A DNA stretch of 64,000 nucleotides from Fictibacillus phosphorivorans (GCF_007673525.1 NZ_VDZU01000001.1:372001-436000), one strand, 5' to 3'; counted from the stretch's first letter, positions 8,210-17,681 are shown. Numbers and translations are program-made. The notes: a model not told the origin generated them from the sequence alone.

Positions 8210-11200
8210 ATGCAGAAATTTATCAATTTCTCCATCAACAACAAACTTGCCATTTGGATCGTTACCCTATTTATTATCGTGTTTGGAACGTTTTCTGGAT
8301 ACTCGATGAAACTTGAAACGCTACCGAACATCAACGAACCGATAGTTGACGTTACAACGATCTATCCTGGTGCTTCACCGAATGAAGTTACAGAGAACGT
8401 AACAAAACCGATCGAAACAAAAGTAGAAGGCTTAGAAGGCGTCAAGAGTGTTACGTCTACTTCCTTTGAGAACGCTTCATCCGTACAGATTCAATATGAC
8501 CTCAAGAAGAATATGGAAGAGGCAGAGCGTGAAGTAAAAGAGATCGTCTCTACGATCGAACTTCCTGCTGCAACAGAACAACCGAAAGTAGCAAGATTAA
8601 GCTTTAACGATCTACCGATCCTCGTCTTATCCCTCGCGGATGACAAACGAAGTATCGAAGAACTCAGCAAGATCGCAGAAGATGACATCAAAAGAGATTT
8701 TGAGAGCATCGAAGGAGTTTCAGAAGCCAAAGTCATCGGTAACAAACAAAAAGAGATACAACTCTCGTTCTCTCCTGAGAAGTTGAGTCAGTTTAAACTA
8801 CAAGAAGAGAACGTTGTAGAATATGTAAAAGCATTGAGCAAAGATACACCACTCGGCCTACAAGTGGTCGAGCAAAAAGAACAAGCTTTCGTCGTGAATG
8901 GAGCAGTCGCTTCGATCGACGATTTAAAAAGTCTAGAGGTTCCCACGATTGAAAATGCTGAAGGCTTCGTGACGCTAGGGCAACTGGCTGAAGTAAAAGA
9001 AGTCACAAAAGAACAATCCGTTGCCAGGATCAACGGAAAAGAAGCAATTGGGATTCAAATCTATAAAAGTGCTGCAGGAAACACAGTAAAAGTAGTAGAC
9101 GGCATCAAAGAGAAGATGGCATCTAATACAGATAAGTTCGATTCAATCGAATTTACTTCTGTGTTGAACGAAGGAGATCCGATCAAGAATTCCGTTCATG
9201 TTATGTTCGAGAAAGCATTGATGGGTGCCGCGTTCGCGATTCTGATCATCTTGTTGTTCTTACGAAACATTAAAACGACGTTGATCGCGGTGGTCTCGAT
9301 CCCGCTCTCACTTATCATCTCGATCATCTTCTTGAATCAGTTAGACATCACGTTGAACTTGATGACGTTAGGTGCGATGACGGTTGCGATTGGTCGTGTA
9401 GTGGATGACTCGATCGTTGTCATCGAGAACATCTTCAGACGAATGGCCTTAAAATCAGAAGTACTAGAAGGAAAACAGTTGATCAAAGCGGCTACATACG
9501 AGATGTTCTCACCCATCGTCTCATCCACGATTGTTACCATCGCCGTATTCTTTCCGCTAGGTCTCATCGACGGCCCGGTAGGGGAATTGTTCTTACCGTT
9601 CGGACTTACGATCGTATTCGCTCTTTTAGCTTCTTTGGTGGTCTCTGTTACCATCGTACCGATGATGGCACATCTTCTTTTACGAAAGAAGCACATTAAA
9701 GCACATGAACCAGAAACGAAACCTTCGTTCTACCACAAGACATTAAACTGGAGTCTGAATCATAAGATCATCAGTTTTATCGCGATTAACGTCCTGTTGG
9801 TCGGTAGTCTGTTTCTGTTACCGCTCATCGGGGTCAGTTTCATGCCTGACAGTCAGAACAAGATGATTATCGCTTCATACAACCCAGTACCAGGTTCAAC
9901 GAATGAAGAGATCAAAAAAGAAGTTCAAAAAGCGGAAGCGATTCTTTTAGACCGCGAACATATCAAACATGTCCAATCTTCATTCGGTGAAGGAAACCCG
10001 CTAAACCCTTCAGACGTTAAGCAAGTGCTGTTCATTATGAACTATAAAGATGGTTTGGCAGACGTCACGAAAGAACAAGACAGGTTAGCCCCTCTACTGA
10101 AGAAAGCGAACACGGGAGAGTGGAGTATCCAAAGCTCTGGAGGAAACAACAGTCTATCACTCTACGTTTATGGTGATGATGTAGAAAGTGTTAATCAAGC
10201 GATCGATAAGGTCTCAAACACATTAGATGATCAAAAAGATTTGAAAGGGTTAGATTCAACTAGTTCCGATACGTTGAGTCAGCTGGGCTTCTCGATGGAT
10301 CTTGAGAAGATGGCTAAGTTTGGCGTTCAGCCTCTTCAAATCTATCAAACTCTTGGGGCGAAGGATTCACTTGATACGCTTACTTCTGTAGACGTAGAGG
10401 GGAACGCAGTGCCGGTTCGTCTCGTACAAGAAGCTGACGATCTTACAAAAAACACGATTCTTGATAAAAAAATAACCACTCTGACTAATGAAGAGGTCGC
10501 TTTGTCTGAGTTCTTATCTGTAAAAGAAGAGAACGCACCAGCTTCTATCACGAAGAGAAACGGCCGAGTGTACGGAGTAGTATCCGCCACGATTACGAAC
10601 AAAGATGTAAAAGCTACTACAGAAGCCGTCAAGAACGAAGTGGATAAGATTAACTTCGAAAACGGGATCACCGTAGAATACGGTGGTGTGTCGGCGCAGA
10701 TCGATGATTCCTTCACACAGTTAGGAATCGCGATGGGAAGTGCGATCATGATCGTATACTTCGTTTTAGTCGTGACGTTCGGGGGCGGACTCGCACCACT
10801 GGCCATCCTGTTCTCATTACCGTATGCGATCATCGGCAGTCTGTTAGGACTCTTTGTGATCAAAGAACCGATCAGCATCTCCGTAATGATTGGAGCTCTG
10901 ATGTTGATTGGAATCGTCGTAACGAACGCTATCGTACTAGTTGATCGTATCATTCAAAAAGAAAAAGAAGGTACACCGTTACGACAAGCGATCCTTGAAG
11001 CCGGCATGACGAGACTACGACCTATTCTCATGACAGCCCTCGCAACCATCGGTGCTCTTGCGCCACTTGTGATTAGTGGGCAGTCTGATGGAAGCGGATT
11101 GATCTCTCGTGGGCTAGGGGTAACGGTAATCGGAGGGTTGATCTCTTCAACTCTTCTTACATTGATCGTTGTACCGATCGTGTATGAGACGCTCATCCGC

Positions 11201-11257
11201 GTGAAGACAAGAATATTTAAGAAAAGGGTTAAAGAGAGTACTGAAAAAGCAGCTTAA
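8210..11257 (+). CDS. RND-family multidrug/lipid exporter (SwrC/YerP-like)
   Basis: A 1015-residue resistance-nodulation-division pump with the usual arrangement: one N-terminal helix, a large extracytoplasmic loop (about 30-330), six helices (about 335-535), a second loop (about 560-840) and five C-terminal helices. The proton-relay aspartates are in VVDDSIVVIEN. In Bacillus subtilis the RND protein SwrC/YerP gives resistance to its own surfactin, so export of the island's product is the likely role here. GAGGAG precedes the ATG and the gap to the ketosynthase is 3 bp. The C-terminus is lysine-rich. No membrane-fusion partner is visible, as expected in a Gram-positive. Confidence 0.88.
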   Translation: MQKFINFSINNKLAIWIVTLFIIVFGTFSGYSMKLETLPNINEPIVDVTTIYPGASPNEVTENVTKPIETKVEGLEGVKSVTSTSFENASSVQIQYDLKKNMEEAEREVKEIVSTIELPAATEQPKVARLSFNDLPILVLSLADDKRSIEELSKIAEDDIKRDFESIEGVSEAKVIGNKQKEIQLSFSPEKLSQFKLQEENVVEYVKALSKDTPLGLQVVEQKEQAFVVNGAVASIDDLKSLEVPTIENAEGFVTLGQLAEVKEVTKEQSVARINGKEAIGIQIYKSAAGNTVKVVDGIKEKMASNTDKFDSIEFTSVLNEGDPIKNSVHVMFEKALMGAAFAILIILLFLRNIKTTLIAVVSIPLSLIISIIFLNQLDITLNLMTLGAMTVAIGRVVDDSIVVIENIFRRMALKSEVLEGKQLIKAATYEMFSPIVSSTIVTIAVFFPLGLIDGPVGELFLPFGLTIVFALLASLVVSVTIVPMMAHLLLRKKHIKAHEPETKPSFYHKTLNWSLNHKIISFIAINVLLVGSLFLLPLIGVSFMPDSQNKMIIASYNPVPGSTNEEIKKEVQKAEAILLDREHIKHVQSSFGEGNPLNPSDVKQVLFIMNYKDGLADVTKEQDRLAPLLKKANTGEWSIQSSGGNNSLSLYVYGDDVESVNQAIDKVSNTLDDQKDLKGLDSTSSDTLSQLGFSMDLEKMAKFGVQPLQIYQTLGAKDSLDTLTSVDVEGNAVPVRLVQEADDLTKNTILDKKITTLTNEEVALSEFLSVKEENAPASITKRNGRVYGVVSATITNKDVKATTEAVKNEVDKINFENGITVEYGGVSAQIDDSFTQLGIAMGSAIMIVYFVLVVTFGGGLAPLAILFSLPYAIIGSLLGLFVIKEPISISVMIGALMLIGIVVTNAIVLVDRIIQKEKEGTPLRQAILEAGMTRLRPILMTALATIGALAPLVISGQSDGSGLISRGLGVTVIGGLISSTLLTLIVVPIVYETLIRVKTRIFKKRVKESTEKAA

Positions 11258-11280
11258 ACAGGTAAGGATAATAAATTTAG

Positions 11281-11317
11281 AGCTAGCTAATTCGTCTATG
11301 AATTAGCTAGCTTTTTT
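11281..11317 (+). terminator. Strong intrinsic terminator after the RND gene
   Basis: A perfect 13-bp stem (AGCTAGCTAATTC and its complement) with a GTCTAT loop and a run of seven T. It marks the right-hand end of the rightward biosynthetic transcription unit. Confidence 0.9.
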
Positions 11318-11433
11318 TGATCGTAGGTAAAAAGTAATCAAGTTGAATACTCCTTAATTAGTTCTTACTTAACAGTTTATGGAAACCGCGTAAGAGGTAA
11401 AGAAAGTTATACATATAAAAGTGGGTGAGATAT

Positions 11434-12120
11434 ATGAACAGAGCAAACTGGAGAATATGGGATGTTGTTTTCATATTGAGCATACATCTTATCGCAAAAT
11501 TTATCGTTGTAGATTTCTGGTTAGAACCTCTTTTGACTGGTTTCGGTTTTGATGGGGTGATCACAGGCACGATAACAGGTTTATTTTTAGCATGTGTAGC
11601 ACTGACTTCTGTCTTTTTGTTCGGCATCAAAAAAAACAATCTATCGTTTAGAGATCTTGGTTTTCGTCCAGAGATCAAGATCAGGAAACATCTTCGGCTA
11701 ATCTCGATATACACGCTTCTCGCGCTGGTTACGGCAGGATTGCTTCTGTATATCATGTATGAAGTTATAGGTGTTGGACCGAACGAGCGGTCGAACGCAG
11801 TCGCCGATCCGAACGTATTTAAGTTAACACTCGCTCTTCTTTCTGCTGCCGTGATCTCTCCGTTCTATGAAGAGATCGTCTACCGTGGTTTCATTTATGA
11901 GAACTTTCGTAAACACTTCAATCGATGGCCGGCCATACTTTTAAATGCCATCATCTTCTCTCTTGTTCACCTACCCTCACTCGACATCCTACCTGTAAAC
12001 ATCGTGAACGGAATCTTGTTCGCTCTTGCATATGAAAAGACAAGATCGATCTATGTTCCTATGATTATTCATGGTTTATTTAACGCCATCCTGTTCCTAG
12101 GAGTACTGATTGGAAATTAA
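11434..12120 (+). CDS. CPBP-family intramembrane metalloprotease-like protein
   Basis: A 228-residue membrane protein with about six helices. The CPBP (Abi/CAAX protease) motifs are visible: YEEIVYRGF (EExxxR), FSLVHLP and IHGLFNAILF, giving the Glu and two His of the active site. Family members cleave prenylated or membrane substrates, act as bacteriocin immunity proteins, or are uncharacterised. Start ATG 11434 was preferred to a GTG nine bases earlier because GGGTGAG lies in between. It is bounded by terminators on both sides and so is transcribed alone. Its place between the RND gene and the ABC/PadR genes suggests, but does not prove, a self-protection role. Confidence 0.82.
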   Translation: MNRANWRIWDVVFILSIHLIAKFIVVDFWLEPLLTGFGFDGVITGTITGLFLACVALTSVFLFGIKKNNLSFRDLGFRPEIKIRKHLRLISIYTLLALVTAGLLLYIMYEVIGVGPNERSNAVADPNVFKLTLALLSAAVISPFYEEIVYRGFIYENFRKHFNRWPAILLNAIIFSLVHLPSLDILPVNIVNGILFALAYEKTRSIYVPMIIHGLFNAILFLGVLIGN

Positions 12121-12151
12121 TAAGTAGATTCGAACCGATAGTAAACCAAAA

Positions 12152-12188
12152 CGAGTATAAAATCTCATGGATTTTATACTCGTTTTTT
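12152..12188 (+). terminator. Intrinsic terminator after the CPBP gene
   Basis: Thirteen-bp stem CGAGTATAAAATC with its complement, TCATG loop, then six T. Confidence 0.85.
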
Positions 12189-12311
12189 GATTGAAAAACC
12201 GTTCAAACAAGTGCTGAATTAGAAATTGCTTATTTAGAAGATACTATGAAGTTTCCAAGGGAGATCTGACTTGTTCGTTGAAATTCTTCCTGTGGGAAAG
12301 GGGAGTGAGAT
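12189..12311. other. Intergenic space between convergent units, nothing recognised
   Basis: About 120 bp of AT-rich sequence between the CPBP terminator and the leftward terminator. I see no gene, repeat or operator. Confidence 0.5.
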
Positions 12312-12362
12312 AAAAAAGACCCACATTGGTCCGCATTGTTAAGAGGCGTTGTGGGTTCTGTT
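12312..12362 (-). terminator. Terminator of the leftward PadR/ABC unit
   Basis: On the minus strand ACCCACA pairs with TGTGGGT across a long loop containing a smaller CGC/GCG pairing, followed by six T. The stem is imperfect, so confidence is moderate. Confidence 0.55.
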
Positions 12363-12428
12363 AACTATAAGGTATCATGACTTAATGTTAAAAAGAAGAA
12401 CTAAGTTGTCACGATTTACACTTGTATA

Positions 12429-13088
12429 CTAGTTATTTGAAAAGACGGATTTTTTCTCATTCTTCGGAAAGAACGTGTACGATAGGGACGTGACTCCGTC
12501 GATGACTAAGACAAGGGTCCAGATTCTACTCAGGTTGTTCATCGATTCGTTGTTGAACGGGTAGAGTGCATCTTTGCTGCTGAACCACTGAGACAACAAC
12601 TGTTCGATGTTTTCAGTTTGTGTGAGCTGATCGGAAAGGCCGTATACAAGGAACATACCAATATGGGCCAGGATGAAGATCGAGAGGTGTATCGCAAAAT
12701 GTTTTCTCTCTTGACGTGCTAGGTCTTTACCATAGAGCTTCTCGGGTCCTTTTAACTCAGGAATCGGCTCACCCTTCCACTTCGCTACCTTTTTCTGAAT
12801 AAAGATATCCAGTTTTCTAAAATCAGACTTACCGTAAGTGAGTGCATAGACGATGATGATCAAGATGGCGATTTGGTAGCTCGTAAAGTTTCCGGTCTTC
12901 AGATAATCCATGAATCCCATGGTCGCGATCCAGAGGTCGTTGATGATAAAAAGGAAAAAGAAGACGATGCTTAATTTCTTTAGGTTGAACCAATAGCGAA
13001 CGACAAGGAACGTTAATGAGAAAATCCAAAAGAAAACTTCTGCGATGATCAAGAACTGCCATTTATTTTCTAAGATAAAGTCCATCAT
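12429..13088 (-). CDS. Polytopic membrane protein of unknown function
   Basis: A 219-residue protein with about five predicted helices (roughly 10-30, 38-58, 70-88, 130-150 and 185-205) and a charged cytoplasmic loop rich in Lys and Glu at about 90-128 (KKVAKWKGEPIPELKGPEKLYG). I recognise no family. AAAGGAGAGG lies 8 bp before the first ATG. It lies 17 bp downstream of the PadR-like gene and is probably co-transcribed with it and the ABC transporter. The ABC genes with a PadR regulator suggest a resistance or sensing operon, and this protein may be an accessory subunit. Confidence 0.7.
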   Translation of the reverse strand: MMDFILENKWQFLIIAEVFFWIFSLTFLVVRYWFNLKKLSIVFFFLFIINDLWIATMGFMDYLKTGNFTSYQIAILIIIVYALTYGKSDFRKLDIFIQKKVAKWKGEPIPELKGPEKLYGKDLARQERKHFAIHLSIFILAHIGMFLVYGLSDQLTQTENIEQLLSQWFSSKDALYPFNNESMNNLSRIWTLVLVIDGVTSLSYTFFPKNEKKSVFSNN

Positions 13089-13104
13089 AATGTTTACCTC
13101 TCCT

Positions 13105-13602
13105 TTAATCGGGGATAATTTCTAACCATTTCATGTCTGCTTCAAGGTGAAGGATCTTCCCATCTATCAGATATAGTATGGTCTCATTCTCTTTTGTAAA
13201 AGGGATGTTCTTCCTTAATAGCTGCAGTTCTAAGATGTTTTTAATGATCGTCTCTTTTTGCTGTTTGACCATCTTCTCCAGGTTGAACGAACTCAGTTGT
13301 TTCACACATAACAGTTTAAAATAAAAATCGTCTTTTAAAAGTGGCTTCTCCACAGGTTCCAGCAGCCACTTTTGTATTTCCTCCTCACCCTTAGCGGTAA
13401 TACGATAGATACGAAGGTCTGTCTCTTCTTCAGAAGATGCATCTACAAGCCCATCTCTGACCAGCCGGTCGATGGTCGTATAGATCTGACCGGCGTTGAT
13501 CTCCCATTGTTTATAGACCATAGATTCAAAGGACACTTTTAGATCGTATCGATGCCTAGGTGATTGTGATAAGAGAATTAAGATGGCATGCTTTACTGAC
13601 AT
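13105..13602 (-). CDS. PadR-family transcriptional regulator
   Basis: A 165-residue regulator. The winged-helix domain (about 1-80) has the PadR pattern HRYDLKVSFE...INAGQIYTTIDRLVRDGLV, and the C-terminal Vir-like helical domain (about 90-165) mediates dimerisation in the family. PadR proteins usually repress a neighbouring transporter and are released by small amphipathic or phenolic ligands. GAGGAG precedes the ATG. It lies 22 bp after the ABC permease gene, and the likely target is the array of three 17-bp palindromes in the promoter of that operon (16801-16863), which would make it autoregulatory. Confidence 0.88.
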   Translation of the reverse strand: MSVKHAILILLSQSPRHRYDLKVSFESMVYKQWEINAGQIYTTIDRLVRDGLVDASSEEETDLRIYRITAKGEEEIQKWLLEPVEKPLLKDDFYFKLLCVKQLSSFNLEKMVKQQKETIIKNILELQLLRKNIPFTKENETILYLIDGKILHLEADMKWLEIIPD

Positions 13603-13624
13603 AAAAACTCCTCATTCCTTCTTT

Positions 13625-16090
13625 TTACTCATGTTTTAACGCTTGTTGAAGATCGTATTTTACAGCCTTCCGAGCAGGTAAGTACGCTGCTAGAAGACTC
13701 ACAATCACTCCCATCAATATACTAACAAGTAAAGTACTGAACGGCATTGTAAATTCGATCATCTCATCTTTTGTCGTTAACGTGTTGAGGTAGATGGTTA
13801 TAACTCCCATGATGATACCGAATACGATTCCGTTAATTCCGATCAAAAGCCCTTCTGTCAGGATCGTCTTATAGATCTGTGAAGAGGTAAAAGCTACCGC
13901 TCGCATGACTCCGAGTTCACGCATCCTCTCCATTACATTCATGAGTAACGTATTGACGATTCCGATACCAGAAACCAAGATCGTGATGAACAGAAGCCCG
14001 TTAAATAAAGCTCTTACACCCGGAAGGGCCCGTTCCTGTTTGATCACTTCTTCTCGCATCGTCTGTATCTCCAGAATGTTAAAAGGGGAGGTTGCTAAAA
14101 GGTCGTTCTTAATCCTGTTCTCTGCACCTTCTTCTGAGACGGTTAATAAGGCATGATAAGGCTGGCTGCCAGGAACGATCGTATCGTAGCGATCGTTCTC
14201 TAAAAACGCTGCATACCCTCCGTGATGATTCGTGTTCACTTTACCGATTACTTTCAACGACTGAACCTCGTTGTTCACACGAACCTTGATATCTTCTCCC
14301 ACTTTACCGCCCCATTCATCAAAAGCAAATGAGCCAAGTAGGACGCCTTTTCCGTTTTCAAAGGCGATTGATGTCTTTTCTTGTTCTGTATCAAAATAGA
14401 ACAGAGGATGTTTCTCGTTCCATTCAGGATCTACACTCACCATTTTGATCTGTCTAGTTGTGTCATCCGTATCCCATGTAACATCTGTTTCTTGGTACGA
14501 ATAAACATCATCGACCCCACGAACATTCTTCAGTTCTTTAACATCTTGTTCTGTGATCTCTTGTTCGGTCGTGACCTGGATATCTCCACCAAAAGAACGA
14601 GCGATATCTTTTTTCGTGTTGTTCTCAAGTGATGTAAAGATAGAGGAGACGAACAAGCCCAGACAGATCGCAAACGCTAAGATCAACGCCATGTTTGCAG
14701 ACCGATTCAACGTGAGAAGCAAATTATTGCATGCCATCTTTCCTTCAAATCCGATAAACGGCATTCTCTTGATAGACGAAATCGTGTATTTCATCAGTGT
14801 AGGAAAGAGCAGTGCAAATCCAAAGAATAAGAAAAAGATGGATAGCGCGTGATCAATCAATCCGAAACCTAGCATGATGACGCCTAACACAACGCGTAGT
14901 TTATTCGTCTTTGGTTTTGATTCTGGTATGTTTTTTAGCGTCTTTATGATATCAAGGCGACTCGCATGAGTCACCGGTAATAAGGATGCTACAAGCGGAA
15001 TCAACAGACCTAGCGCGATGGAAAGTAATAACGCCCATTGATATTTCATGGAAAAATCGAAATCAGTTTGAAACGAACTAAACAAACCAGTCTGAAGCAA
15101 CGATCCCAATCCAAAACCGATCGGGAGAGCGATCAAGATACCCATGACAGAGAGTGTTAATACCTCTGTTAAGAAGATTTTCTTGATCTGTGAAGGTGTG
15201 TATCCGATCGTCTTCATGACTGCGATCTCATTTTTTCTTTCTACGATCGTGACATACAGAGTGTTATATAAGATGAATGCAGATATGAACATCGCGAGTC
15301 CGCCGATCACATACAGCATCAAATAGAGTTCTTCTAACTGATTGGATTGTTTTTCATCTAGAACGACTTCTTGAAGATATACATTATCATCTGAGATAGT
15401 TCGTTCTAGGTCCGATACGATTTGGTCGGTAGATTTCTTATCGAACTTCATACGAACTTCTTGTACTTGATCTTCTAAAGAGTACCATTCCTGCAGGGTG
15501 TCGAGTGGTAGTAATGCCCGCCAACTTTTGTTCTTTGCATCTTCCCAACTTGTTGGTCCTTCTAGAAGAGGAGTATCTCCAACAATCGCCGCTACAGTTG
15601 TTTGTTTTTTTCCTTCTGGAAGGTTGACGTCGATCGAGTCACCGACAGACAAGTTCCAAATGGCAGCTGTAGACTTTGGAAGAATCACTCCTTCTTTGTT
15701 CAGTTCTCCATCAACGTTTGTTAAAGATAACAATTCGCTGTTAAAAGAAGAGAGCCCAGTCAGCCGGATCCTCGTTTGGTCTTGATCCAGTCCCTCTTGA
15801 CCGGTATCCACGTAAGCTTGTTTATGGATGAGACCGAGTGAACTCTTCACACCGTCAACATCTTTTGTTTTAGCTAATACGTCTTCAGCAAACAGGTTCT
15901 CACGGCTTAAGATAGAATAATCAGCATTTCCCGTATACAGTTCTAACCGTTTCGTCGTAACATCCTGTGCGGTCTCTACCGTACTGATCACAGCGAACAT
16001 GGAGGAGACTCCGAGTATGATAGCAAGCAGGGTAAGAAGTGTACGTACTTTCTTACGAGTTAAGTTTCGCCAAGATGTTTGCCATAACAT
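13625..16090 (-). CDS. FtsX/MacB-type ABC transporter permease
   Basis: An 821-residue permease of the FtsX-like superfamily with two FtsX modules: an N-terminal helix at about 20-40, an extracytoplasmic domain, helices at about 265-400, a second helix cluster around 420-500, another extracytoplasmic domain, and three C-terminal helices from about 690. It ends LPARKAVKYDLQQALKHE, the usual tail of this family. I chose the ATG at 16090 because GGAAGGAG lies just upstream; the earlier in-frame ATG at 16129 lacks a site. The gene still overlaps the ATPase gene by 38 bp. Such pairs export peptides or lipids or give antibiotic resistance; here the product of the neighbouring synthase is a plausible substrate. 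Confidence 0.88.
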   Translation of the reverse strand: MLWQTSWRNLTRKKVRTLLTLLAIILGVSSMFAVISTVETAQDVTTKRLELYTGNADYSILSRENLFAEDVLAKTKDVDGVKSSLGLIHKQAYVDTGQEGLDQDQTRIRLTGLSSFNSELLSLTNVDGELNKEGVILPKSTAAIWNLSVGDSIDVNLPEGKKQTTVAAIVGDTPLLEGPTSWEDAKNKSWRALLPLDTLQEWYSLEDQVQEVRMKFDKKSTDQIVSDLERTISDDNVYLQEVVLDEKQSNQLEELYLMLYVIGGLAMFISAFILYNTLYVTIVERKNEIAVMKTIGYTPSQIKKIFLTEVLTLSVMGILIALPIGFGLGSLLQTGLFSSFQTDFDFSMKYQWALLLSIALGLLIPLVASLLPVTHASRLDIIKTLKNIPESKPKTNKLRVVLGVIMLGFGLIDHALSIFFLFFGFALLFPTLMKYTISSIKRMPFIGFEGKMACNNLLLTLNRSANMALILAFAICLGLFVSSIFTSLENNTKKDIARSFGGDIQVTTEQEITEQDVKELKNVRGVDDVYSYQETDVTWDTDDTTRQIKMVSVDPEWNEKHPLFYFDTEQEKTSIAFENGKGVLLGSFAFDEWGGKVGEDIKVRVNNEVQSLKVIGKVNTNHHGGYAAFLENDRYDTIVPGSQPYHALLTVSEEGAENRIKNDLLATSPFNILEIQTMREEVIKQERALPGVRALFNGLLFITILVSGIGIVNTLLMNVMERMRELGVMRAVAFTSSQIYKTILTEGLLIGINGIVFGIIMGVITIYLNTLTTKDEMIEFTMPFSTLLVSILMGVIVSLLAAYLPARKAVKYDLQQALKHE

Positions 16091-16784
16091 CGGTGTTTGC
16101 TCCTTCCCCTTGACGGATGTCTGATTCAATCAGGCCGTCTTTGATGAGAATGATACGATCTGCGTAACTTGCTGCGTAAACATCGTGGGTGACCATGATG
16201 ATCGTAAGTTTCTTTTCTTGGTGAAGTGTCGTGAGTAAGCGAAGTACCTCAGTTCCTGATTTTCGGTCCAAGTTACCGGTCGGTTCATCCGCTAAGATCA
16301 AAGGAGGATCCATGCTTAACGCTCTTGCGATGGCTACTCGTTGTTGTTGACCCCCACTCAGTTGGGAAGGATAGTTCTTCTCTTTTCCTGTAAGACTGAC
16401 CGCGTTCAAAAGGTTTGAGACCGTTTGATGGATATCTGTTCTTTTCTTACTAGCAGCATGCATCGGAAAACCTACGTTTTCTTCAACAGTCAGGTTTGGA
16501 AGCAATTGATAGTTCTGAAAGATAAAACCGATCTGTTCCCGGCGAAACAGCGTACGCTGTTTTTCACTCATGGTATGGATGGACTCATCGTTAATCGTTA
16601 TCGATCCGTTGTCAGGCTGGTCAAGGCCACCTAGAAGATTTAAAAGGGTACTCTTACCAGAACCTGAAGGACCCATGACTGCTATGAACTCTCCTTCTTC
16701 TGCTTTAAAGTCTACTCCCTTTAAAACATTGTAGGACTTGGTGCCGATTGTGTAGTTCTTCTCAAGATTCTGCACATGTATCAT
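16053..16784 (-). CDS. ABC transporter ATP-binding protein (MacB/LolD type)
   Basis: A 243-residue ATPase partner of the FtsX-type permease. Walker A is GPSGSGKST (about residues 40-48), the signature is LSGGQQQRVAIARAL, Walker B is LILADEPTGNLD and the switch His follows in MVTHD. AGGAGGT precedes the ATG. It is the first gene of a leftward operon (ATPase, permease, PadR, membrane protein) whose promoter region carries a 23-bp-spaced operator array. The C-terminal 30 residues extend past the usual end and contain the overlapping start of the permease gene. Confidence 0.92.
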   Translation of the reverse strand: MIHVQNLEKNYTIGTKSYNVLKGVDFKAEEGEFIAVMGPSGSGKSTLLNLLGGLDQPDNGSITINDESIHTMSEKQRTLFRREQIGFIFQNYQLLPNLTVEENVGFPMHAASKKRTDIHQTVSNLLNAVSLTGKEKNYPSQLSGGQQQRVAIARALSMDPPLILADEPTGNLDRKSGTEVLRLLTTLHQEKKLTIIMVTHDVYAASYADRIILIKDGLIESDIRQGEGANTDVMANILAKLNS

Positions 16785-16800
16785 GGTCTACCTCCTGTGT

Positions 16801-16863
16801 TATATACTGAGTATATAATAATATATATACTCAGTATATACAATTATATTTACTGAGTATATA
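16801..16863 (-). promoter_or_regulatory. Triple palindromic operator array in the ABC/PadR promoter
   Basis: Three 17-bp near-palindromes lie at 16801-16817 (TATATACTGAGTATATA), 16824-16840 (same with a central C) and 16847-16863 (one mismatch). Their centres are exactly 23 bp apart. They cover the space between the phosphopantetheinyl transferase stop and the ATPase ribosome site, where the operon promoter must lie. I infer binding by the PadR protein encoded in the same operon. Confidence 0.8.
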
Positions 16864-16877
16864 CAAAATGAGACAAA

Positions 16878-17585
16878 TTAACCATAAATGAGAGTTTGTG
16901 GAAAAGGGCTATTGAGCAGATGTGAGGAGAAATCTAACTGCTTTATATCAACGGGGTTTGATGTACAAATTGATACGATGTTACTTCCTCTCATAAAAGA
17001 ATTTAGGTGATATTGATCAACTTCCGCGTTTTGAAGCTGAACAGAGGAAGTGACATAACCTGTAATAGCATGAGGAGAGGAACTGAAGCCTGTGCCTTTA
17101 GCTTTTAAGATCGCTTCTTTTTGCGTCCAAACATGGTATAGAGCACGTTCAGGATCTGAAGAGAGCTTGAGTACTTTCATTTCGTTGTCGTTTAAAAAAA
17201 GAGAACTAGCTTCTTTCAAACTCTGACCTGTCGTACATTCAATATCTACACCAATACTTCCTTTGGTTATACCGATCACAGCCGAGTGTTTACAGTGGCT
17301 GATATTGAAACTGATGTGAAGGGGATTGTCTGTTAAATAAGGCTTACCATATTGGTTATAAGATAGAGAGATTGATGAAGGAAGTTGTTCTATATATAAC
17401 GCTAACAAATGTCTCAACACATAACGACATTTAAGATAGGTGTCTTTTTGTTCAGAAACTTTGAAGGTGTTCAGCCGAGCAGTCTCGTCATCTGAGAGGA
17501 TAGAGATATCCATATCTAAAGGCTGTTGTAAATTTACAAACCATAAATGAACTTCTGTTGCTGATGCAGTAAGTTGTTCGACCAT
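16878..17585 (-). CDS. Sfp-type 4'-phosphopantetheinyl transferase
   Basis: A 235-residue PPTase that moves phosphopantetheine from CoA to a carrier-protein serine. Visible motifs are HISFNISHC (about 90-98), the Mg-binding IGVDIE (111-116) and HVWTQKEAILKAKG (151-164), matching the Sfp/Gsp subfamily rather than AcpS. The ATG at 17585 is preceded by AGAGGAGGT; an upstream in-frame start at 17612 is less likely. The island contains one ACP (5033-5305), and Sfp-type enzymes usually serve secondary-metabolite carriers, so activation of this ACP is the simplest role. It lies upstream of the ABC operon on the same strand. Confidence 0.92.
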   Translation of the reverse strand: MVEQLTASATEVHLWFVNLQQPLDMDISILSDDETARLNTFKVSEQKDTYLKCRYVLRHLLALYIEQLPSSISLSYNQYGKPYLTDNPLHISFNISHCKHSAVIGITKGSIGVDIECTTGQSLKEASSLFLNDNEMKVLKLSSDPERALYHVWTQKEAILKAKGTGFSSSPHAITGYVTSSVQLQNAEVDQYHLNSFMRGSNIVSICTSNPVDIKQLDFSSHLLNSPFPQTLIYG

Positions 17586-17681
17586 ATCTAGACCTCCTCT
17601 TTCATTAACCATACAAGATTCACTCCACGCTTTCTATACGGTTCAATAAAGATTGCGGTAAATACGAGTAAAGAAAATAAA

